Below, one piece after another: positions 45,545-51,476 of a DNA stretch of 51,476 nucleotides. The translations under genes were made by a program, and so were the position numbers. Source of the DNA: Nemertoderma westbladi (lineage: Eukaryota > Xenacoelomorpha > Nemertodermatida > Nemertodermatidae); the NCBI GenBank assembly GCA_032718475.1, contig JAUCBJ010002447.1, forward strand, positions 1-51,476, written 5' to 3'. The notes under the pieces are model-generated. The model was given only the letters and a program-made list of their open reading frames with translations. It was not told the origin of the DNA and made no database searches. The stretch's first letter is position 1; every line of letters starts with the position of its first letter.

Positions 45545-46333
45545 CAACATATGGAGTGGGTGTGTGACTCTATTATTTCATATTATTTTATTATTTTTAT
45601 ATTTCTGTATGTATTACTATGTAATTTTATTATAATCGTTTTATTTAATTTAGTAGAATGTTATTTTAGTGATCATTTAGTAGATTAGTGCAATATATTA
45701 GTGTTTATTACGTACGTAATTACTTATAATATATATTTAGTGCGACGGCGAGAAATAATTATTTTTCTCTTTCCTTACTGCCTGCCCGTATTACATTATC
45801 AATACGTGACTACAGTAAGATGAAATATCCGTACTTATTAAAGTACAATAAAGCCACTACTATATTTAAGTATTATTGGTAGGCAGAGTATTAGGAATGC
45901 AAAGTTCAGATCCTCGTGTCTCGGCTAAACCAAGCTCTGGGTAGACCTTGGAAACGACTTGCCTCTTCACACTGACATTGCTTCGTGCGATATTGCTCTC
46001 ATACCGTATATTAAATAATACATATAGTAGCGTGATGTCCCTTTAACAGTAGCGTATAACGCAAAATAAATCTGTTAAACCCTTTGACCATCTGTAATTC
46101 GAGTCGATTAAGATATCGCGGCACCCACCGATATACTTGAAAGACAAAATTCTAGAATCAATGGTTAACGTCCCCAGACAAGTTCTGGAATAAACTGGTG
46201 CCCATCCTAAATATTAATTATTAATATTTACAAAATCTGTCAAATATCAGATCCTTTAAAATTCTAGTCGATTAAGATATCGTAGCACTTACCGATACTC
46301 TTAAAAGGACAAAATTCCTAGAATCAAGGATCC
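45545..46333 (+). other. 3' region of the second BEL copy
   Basis: Collinear with 31582-32390 including both 180-bp repeat halves; ends abruptly at the Gypsy LTR. Confidence 0.8.
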
Positions 46334-46830
46334 TATAATATATTGATCCCGAATCAGATATGATACATTGAACATATATAACAGTATTAACAGCGGTATA
46401 ATATAATCACGGATTCTCTCCTACCGGTACAGATACATACCTATACTGTCCTCCAGATCTACCGGTACCGTCCTAAGCCTGACAGCCTGACTACTCGCTC
46501 CTCAATACACTACATCTCTCCCCTACGTAAAAAGAGCATAAGACCGATATTCAATTCATATTTTCCTACCTATGATTGATTAGTAATAGACCGATTGAAT
46601 GGAATCACAATAGAGAACCTAAAGTAAGCTTGAGCATTATCTATTCATACGGTACAACTATGGTATAACCAAAAAAACAATATGACGAAAAAACATACGA
46701 AAAGTACATAAGTTAATACAGTGTTTCATAATATAAGGCACGTTGTCCACATAGCTTGGATAAAATGATTGGATTAATGTTTCTAAATTGTTCACCCAAT
46801 TCTCTCCTTTCAAGCAGACACGCTGTTACA
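46334..46830 (-). repeat. 3' LTR of the Gypsy element
   Basis: About 497 bp. On the minus strand it starts TGTAACAGCG at 46830. The other boundary, TATTATA, is set by comparison with the right-hand copy and lacks a canonical CA end, so it may be off by a few bases. Confidence 0.85.
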
Positions 46831-46843
46831 ACTACCCCAATTT
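46831..46843 (-). promoter_or_regulatory. Polypurine tract of the Gypsy element
   Basis: AAATTGGGGTAGT on the minus strand lies directly before the LTR start TGTAACA, where plus-strand DNA priming is expected. It begins a few bases past the pol stop. Confidence 0.6.
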
Positions 46844-46850
46844 ATTTATT

Positions 46851-49800
46851 TTACGGCCATGGCTGTGGTCGAATAGTAGATCGATTGCGGAGCATGTAAG
46901 GATCCCGCAGACCCAAGGGATTCGGTAGATTATGTGGGACATTATCATCGCGCCGGTCCTCATTATTATTCCCATTCAATTCAACCTCATAATCATCAAT
47001 ATTTGGGTCATAAAGAGCTGCTGGTGCATGTGGGATGTGAGCAGATCGTGAGATCGGTTTGATATGTTGTATATTACGAGTGATATATCTCCCATCGGAA
47101 GTGCGCCTTCCAGAAACACGTGATCCTTTCACTGCTGTGACAATGTAAGGTGTCGGTTCATAGTGCGATGTAAACTTGTTGAATCTTCGTTGCCGGATTA
47201 ATATGTAATTTCCAGGTTCAACAGAAGTTTCTCGAATATTTAGTCGTTTCTCTGCATATGATTTCATGTTTTCTTTCGCTTTACAGTCAGAAGATAATAG
47301 ATCCTGATTTACTGGAGGGTTTATGTGAACTGGGAGTCGGTGCCGTGCCGTGTATGATTTAACGATGTCATTCGGTGCTACACCAGTTGAAGTGTGAGGC
47401 GTATTCCGATACGAATCAAGAAGGTTATAACATTCCTCTTTCCAATCTTTTCCTTCGATTCGTGCTGATTGGATGGTTTTTTTCAGAGTACGATTGAAGC
47501 GTTCTACTTCCCCGTTTGCTTCTGGGTGTTCTGGTGTTATGCGTTGATGTTTGAAACCCTGTTCCTGGGCCAACCTTTTGAAGTTTTGTGAGTTGTAAGG
47601 GGGGCCATTATCGGTTTTAACAACCTCTGGGTGGCCATGTGCAGCGAACATTTTCTTAAGTTTCCCAGCTGTTTCCTTGAATGATGTTCCTGTAAATTCA
47701 ATGTCAGGGTATCGGCTGTATTCATCTATCATTACGAGGGCCGTGTCGCCTGTGGGAAAAGGCCCGCAGTGGTCCACAGCAACCTTTTGGAATGGGTAAC
47801 TTGGCAATGGAGTCATTTGCAGAGGGGCCCTATGATGACTCACCACAACTGATTGACATGCAAGGCAGTTTGCGACCAATGATTCGACTTGTCTATCCAT
47901 GCCAGGGAACCAACAAAATCTGCGTAAGAGTGATTTCGTTTTAACAACCCCTTGGTGTGCACTGTGACCAACATTAAGAACTCTCTGTTCAAGTTGGGGC
48001 GGTATTACTATTCGATTCCCCCTCATTACGATATTATCAATTAGAGACAATTCATCTCGGATCATATAAAATGGCTTAAACTTGGCTTGGGTCTCATTGT
48101 TCCATTTGCCAGATATAATGGCTTGTTTTAATTCGCAAAAAGCAGTTTCTGATGCAGTTTTTACCTCCTCGACTGTCACAGCACTATCTAGGGACTCCCC
48201 AACCATGTGTCTTATAGATTTGGCAATGATGTCATCATCAGCTGTCTCAGGTGCGAAATTCTCGTTAGATTGGATATTGTTATGCCTTGAGAGATAGTCA
48301 CTTATGTTACTAGATCCACGGCGGTATTTAATTATGTAGTCGAACTCTTGGAGATACATGATCCATCTCTCTATTCTTAGAGGAAGACTCTTTAGAGGGT
48401 GTTTCTTGGATAACATTATCTCGAGAGGTTTGTGATCGGTTATAATGGTATATGGGTTACCCAATAGAAATAGTCGAAACCGGTCTGATCCCCACCTTAC
48501 AGCTAAACATTCTCCCTCAGTTTGACTATATCTAGATTCTGGGCCTGTGGTAGATCTACTGGCATACATTTTTGGAATCCATTCACCAGTTTTGTTGTCG
48601 AGTTGAACCAAAATGGCACCGATTCCAGTTTTGTGAAAGTCCACATGAAGCTCCGTTTGAGATTGTGGGTCAAAATGGCCCAAAAGACAATGTTCTGATA
48701 AGCAATGGCGAATCGCTTCAAAACATTCCATTAGATCATTGTTCCAGATGAAGGGCACGTCATCTTTGGTCAATTCTCTCAGTGGAGCAGTGAGGATGGC
48801 GAAATTTGGAATAAACATACGGGATGCTCCTACCATGGCTAAGAGAGATCTCACATCTTCTTTGCATGTGGGTGGTCGCATATCCTTTATGGCTTGTACT
48901 TTACTGGGATCAGGTGATATGCCGTCCTTGCTCAAGATAATCCCAAAGAACTTGGTTTTAGAGACTCTGAATTCGCATTTCTCCCGTTTCAGTGTAAGCC
49001 CAGCGCTTAGTAACGCTTCCAATACTAGCTGCAGAGCTATATCGTGATCGTGGGCGGTTTTCCCAAAGACAATTATGTCGTCGGAGATATTCCTCGCCCC
49101 TGTAATTCCAGAGATAGTTCGCCTTATCACCCGATCGAACTCATCCTGGGCAGATATTATACCAAATGGGAGGCGTTTATATCTCATGTTTCCGAGGTGT
49201 GTATAAAAGGTAGTGATAGGTCTACTTTCTGCAGACAGTTCTAGTTGATGGTATCCATTATTGAGGTCTAGATGACTGAAAACTGTGCTGCCTGTAACAG
49301 CAAACAGTATATCATCGAGTGTGGGCAGATCATTCTTGTTACGGTATATAGCTGTATTAGCCGCTCGACAGTCCAGACAAAATCTCAGGGCATTTGGGTC
49401 TGAATCCTTCGGTTTGGGAGCACATACAATATTGGATACCCATGTCGTTGGGATGTTAGTTGGGGCGTGTTCGATGATGTCCTCTTTTAGCAGTTTGTCC
49501 AAATGTTGCTCTAGGCGTTCCTGGTAACAGAATGGGATCTTCCGTGGAGTTTGGGTAATGGGTTTGACCGTCGTGTCTATCATTAATTCAACTTGACCAT
49601 GAAGATACTTGCCAATGGTGGATCTGAATATTTCATTACAATGTACAATGTTCATTGGTAACATATTCTTATCAGCATTGTTAGTTGATTTCTCTGCATC
49701 TATTTTCTTAAACACTAATTCATTGGCAATATCATTGAAATTGTAAAAGTTTCCAAAAGAGTCAGGGCTGTTACTAAAACAATGATTCTTCCTGGCAACA

Positions 49801-50369
49801 GCCAGAATACCCAAGTTAAGTGCAGTTTTTCCCGAAATTAGCGGTTTTGAAGAACTTTTACCAGATACAACCATTATACGGTCTTGTATAGATGCATTTT
49901 TGGTTGATATTTCCGCCATAAACCAACCTTCTATAGGAATTTTATGATTACAATAAGTAAATGCTGGTCGTAAGGGAGGATGCAATCGTGGGGCGTTGGG
50001 CCAGAGATTATTAAACGTGAATGCATCCATCATCGTTACAGAGCAGCATGAGTCTATTTCAACCCATATCAGAGTTCCATTAATTTTCAGTTGTAAGCTA
50101 ACATCCTCGAAGGGGTCGCCACTAACTTTGTGGCACCATTCACCGAAATAATCTGGATCCTCGTCTGGAAACTGGGGGTCCTCTTTGTAGGAATCATCAA
50201 CACAGGAGCAGTAATGATCACCGGTACTGGTACCAGTTTCATCAAAAACCTGTTCTTCCAGATCTTCTCCATCTATTCTTTTGCTGTAGTGTGGCCCACC
50301 CATGGGTCTGTTCATATGAAACTGCTGGCGATAATTAGATCTGCCTCCTCTAGCTTGAAAGGGACCCAT
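46851..50369 (-). CDS. Gypsy pol polyprotein (PR-RT-RNase H-integrase)
   Basis: 1172 residues, no internal stops. The protease Asp is in EIDSCCSV (residue 106), with C where G is usual. RT spans about 270-480, with LDLNNGYHQ (D368), RLPFGI and the SDD active site (429-431). RNase H follows, with DFHKTGIGAI (D577) and ITDHKPLE. Integrase has HHCC residues H802/H805 and C835/C838, catalytic D866 (AVDHCGPF), D920 (KTDNGPPY) and E956 (NGEVERF), then a C-terminal region near 1060-1110 that probably binds DNA or chromatin. All catalytic residues are present, so the enzyme could be active. Its ATG follows the gag TAA directly and in the same frame. Confidence 0.95.
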   Translation of the reverse strand: MGPFQARGGRSNYRQQFHMNRPMGGPHYSKRIDGEDLEEQVFDETGTSTGDHYCSCVDDSYKEDPQFPDEDPDYFGEWCHKVSGDPFEDVSLQLKINGTLIWVEIDSCCSVTMMDAFTFNNLWPNAPRLHPPLRPAFTYCNHKIPIEGWFMAEISTKNASIQDRIMVVSGKSSSKPLISGKTALNLGILAVARKNHCFSNSPDSFGNFYNFNDIANELVFKKIDAEKSTNNADKNMLPMNIVHCNEIFRSTIGKYLHGQVELMIDTTVKPITQTPRKIPFCYQERLEQHLDKLLKEDIIEHAPTNIPTTWVSNIVCAPKPKDSDPNALRFCLDCRAANTAIYRNKNDLPTLDDILFAVTGSTVFSHLDLNNGYHQLELSAESRPITTFYTHLGNMRYKRLPFGIISAQDEFDRVIRRTISGITGARNISDDIIVFGKTAHDHDIALQLVLEALLSAGLTLKREKCEFRVSKTKFFGIILSKDGISPDPSKVQAIKDMRPPTCKEDVRSLLAMVGASRMFIPNFAILTAPLRELTKDDVPFIWNNDLMECFEAIRHCLSEHCLLGHFDPQSQTELHVDFHKTGIGAILVQLDNKTGEWIPKMYASRSTTGPESRYSQTEGECLAVRWGSDRFRLFLLGNPYTIITDHKPLEIMLSKKHPLKSLPLRIERWIMYLQEFDYIIKYRRGSSNISDYLSRHNNIQSNENFAPETADDDIIAKSIRHMVGESLDSAVTVEEVKTASETAFCELKQAIISGKWNNETQAKFKPFYMIRDELSLIDNIVMRGNRIVIPPQLEQRVLNVGHSAHQGVVKTKSLLRRFCWFPGMDRQVESLVANCLACQSVVVSHHRAPLQMTPLPSYPFQKVAVDHCGPFPTGDTALVMIDEYSRYPDIEFTGTSFKETAGKLKKMFAAHGHPEVVKTDNGPPYNSQNFKRLAQEQGFKHQRITPEHPEANGEVERFNRTLKKTIQSARIEGKDWKEECYNLLDSYRNTPHTSTGVAPNDIVKSYTARHRLPVHINPPVNQDLLSSDCKAKENMKSYAEKRLNIRETSVEPGNYILIRQRRFNKFTSHYEPTPYIVTAVKGSRVSGRRTSDGRYITRNIQHIKPISRSAHIPHAPAALYDPNIDDYEVELNGNNNEDRRDDNVPHNLPNPLGLRDPYMLRNRSTIRPQPWP

Positions 50370-51296
50370 TTATGGGTTAATTTGCGGACATCGTGTCCGC
50401 CAATGGCCCCTGTGTCCGCATATAAAACAGCTACTGTTATGGGCTGGACAATAGCGCCCTCTGTGTTGTTTATTACACCCAAGGCATCGTTCGGTTTGTG
50501 GTGCCTGATTGGTTTGGTGTGAGTATCGATAATTGTTGTCAACTTGACTCCTCTCATTGTGTGGATTCTGTTGTGAACCGGAACTTTGTGGAGATATTCC
50601 AGGTCTTGTATTTCCGAATCGGGTTTTCATATTCAGGTGAGAATATCGGTGCTGGATCTTTTTGGCTTCCTCGGCCTTATCGGTTTCCTCGAGTTTGACT
50701 TTCTGCAGTAGTCGTGTAGTTTCGCTCATGTCGGCCAATTGAAGTTTAGAGTCTTCCATAATCTTTGCATGTCTTACAATCTCGTCGATTGTCCAGTCCT
50801 GTTCAATTGCCTTGGCTTTCAGCCGCATATTTGTTCCTTTTGACAGAACTTGCTCTTTCAAGCGGCGATTAACTGCTGGTAAGTCGCCAAACTCACAGTC
50901 TACAGCTAACTCGCGAAGTTTAACCACATAATCGACTGTGCTCTGATCTTCGAACTGCGAACAATCGATGAACCGCATTTTAGCGTGCGATACGTTTCTG
51001 CACGGAGTGAAGTATTCAGTAAGCTTGTCCGTCACTTCTTGGTACGCGTTTCGTGGCGGTTCTATTGCAGGCAGGTTAGGTAGGTGCTCCGCTATATCTT
51101 CCAATGATCGACCCGATTCGTAGAATAATGCATCGAGTTTAGTTTCAGGATCCACAAATCTCGCTAACCTCATCGCTCGTTCCAGCGATCGTAACCATTT
51201 CGTGAACTCTTTACCCGAATTCAAAGGGTCAGTGGCAGTAAATTTGCCAATTCCTAAACCGTGATAACCGGTGCCTCCGGCTTGAGCTTCGCCCAT
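50370..51296 (-). CDS. Gypsy gag
   Basis: 308 residues. A helical capsid-like region (KEFTKWLRSLERAMRLARF, YFTPCRNVSHAKMRF, VDYVVKLRELAVDC) is followed by a polar linker and two zinc knuckles in the last 40 residues (CLGCNKQHRGRYC and CFICGHRGHWRTRC). It binds and packages the element's RNA in the cytoplasmic particle. It ends with TAA immediately before the pol ATG. The start ATG is only about 11 bases from the LTR, next to the primer site. Confidence 0.93.
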   Translation of the reverse strand: MGEAQAGGTGYHGLGIGKFTATDPLNSGKEFTKWLRSLERAMRLARFVDPETKLDALFYESGRSLEDIAEHLPNLPAIEPPRNAYQEVTDKLTEYFTPCRNVSHAKMRFIDCSQFEDQSTVDYVVKLRELAVDCEFGDLPAVNRRLKEQVLSKGTNMRLKAKAIEQDWTIDEIVRHAKIMEDSKLQLADMSETTRLLQKVKLEETDKAEEAKKIQHRYSHLNMKTRFGNTRPGISPQSSGSQQNPHNERSQVDNNYRYSHQTNQAPQTERCLGCNKQHRGRYCPAHNSSCFICGHRGHWRTRCPQINP

Positions 51297-51306
51297 TTCG
51301 TCGCCA
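51297..51306 (-). promoter_or_regulatory. Putative primer-binding site of the Gypsy element
   Basis: TGGCGACGAA on the minus strand begins one or two bases after the LTR, the expected place for a tRNA 3'-end match (TGG complements CCA). The gag ATG follows at once. The tRNA is not identified. Confidence 0.55.
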
Positions 51307-51307
51307 A

Positions 51308-51476
51308 TATAATATATTGATCCCGAATCAGATATGATACATTGAACATATATAACAGTATTAACAGCGGTATAATATAATCACGGATTCTCTCCTACCG
51401 GTACAGATACATACCTATACTGTCCTCCAGATCTACCGGTACCGTCCTAAGCCTGACAGCCTGACTACTCGCTCCT
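51308..51476 (-). repeat. 5' LTR of the Gypsy element, truncated by the window
   Basis: 169 bp that match 46334-46502. In element orientation this is the 3' end of the 5' LTR (U5 side). Confidence 0.9.

Larger units (their letters stand above)
37219..46333 (+). mobile_element. Second BEL-type copy, interrupted by a Gypsy element
   Basis: LTR at 37219-38406, leader 38407-40586, gag-protease 40587-45544 and a 3' region to 46333, where the sequence breaks at AAGGATC into the Gypsy LTR. Same orientation as the first copy, 1.3 kb downstream. It is noticeably more diverged and carries more lesions, so it is older. The same RT deletion is present. The rest of its 3' region and its 3' LTR should lie beyond the window. 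Confidence 0.88.
46334..51476 (-). mobile_element. Gypsy/Metaviridae-type LTR element, open frames, inserted in BEL copy 2
   Basis: Read on the minus strand: LTR (from the window end), primer site, gag, pol, polypurine tract, LTR. The two LTR stretches match where both are visible (46334-46502 against 51308-51476). The element continues past the window by an estimated 330 bp of LTR. Pol order PR-RT-RNaseH-IN is that of Gypsy elements; the ARNISDDIIVFG active site is typical of the K02A2.6-like/Mag-related group. It interrupts the second BEL element, so it is the younger of that pair. Confidence 0.92.

Overview
The window looks like repeat-rich, AT-rich chromosomal DNA from an invertebrate animal, probably marine. 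The evidence is indirect. There are BEL/Pao-type and Gypsy-type LTR retrotransposons, two kinds of LINE fragment, a foldback element, three tandem-repeat systems, and no dense operon-like coding. Frequent TACCGGTA and GTAGGCCTAC words fit many invertebrate genomes, but I cannot name the species. I found no host gene, rRNA, tRNA or CRISPR array that I can defend.

Layout. (1) 1-10399: six head-to-tail copies of a 1.72-1.75 kb unit, in two subtypes that have recombined with each other. Each unit is itself built from a degenerate module of about 154 bp. (2) 10391-10640 and 13281-13965: two diverged relatives of that unit, with a 119-bp satellite (11740-12880) and poly-C tracts between them. (3) 13966-18896: mostly unassignable DNA with a degenerate ~148-bp tandem array, a dispersed 160-bp repeat and several perfect hairpins. 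(4) 18897-24028: a graveyard of elements in near-symmetrical inverted order, holding a BEL LTR fragment (-), a foldback element (-), LINE reverse transcriptase (+), the C-terminus of a second LINE (-), the foldback element (+) and a Gypsy integrase fragment (+). (5) 24029-35905: a complete, young BEL/Pao-type LTR element with near-identical LTRs and a 5-bp target duplication, sitting inside that Gypsy fragment. (6) 36037-37218: spacer with a G-rich minisatellite. (7) 37219-46333: an older BEL copy, interrupted by (8) a Gypsy element on the minus strand (46334 to beyond the window end) with open gag and pol frames.

How the parts relate. The two BEL copies encode gag, zinc knuckles and an aspartic protease, but I find no reverse transcriptase or integrase in either. 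They share the same internal deletion, so the lineage probably moves as a non-autonomous element using another element's enzymes. The Gypsy element has recognisable protease, RT, RNase H and integrase and could be active, although a TAA separates gag from pol in the same frame.

The least explained material is the 1.73-kb family. Its unit junction carries a hairpin whose stem sequence changes between family members while the pairing is kept. This is followed by a conserved CTRGATGG and a second hairpin ending in GACAG. I regard this structured, modular repeat family, and the gag-protease-only BEL lineage with its duplicated leader hairpin and iterated splice-donor-like codons, as the best candidates for something undescribed.
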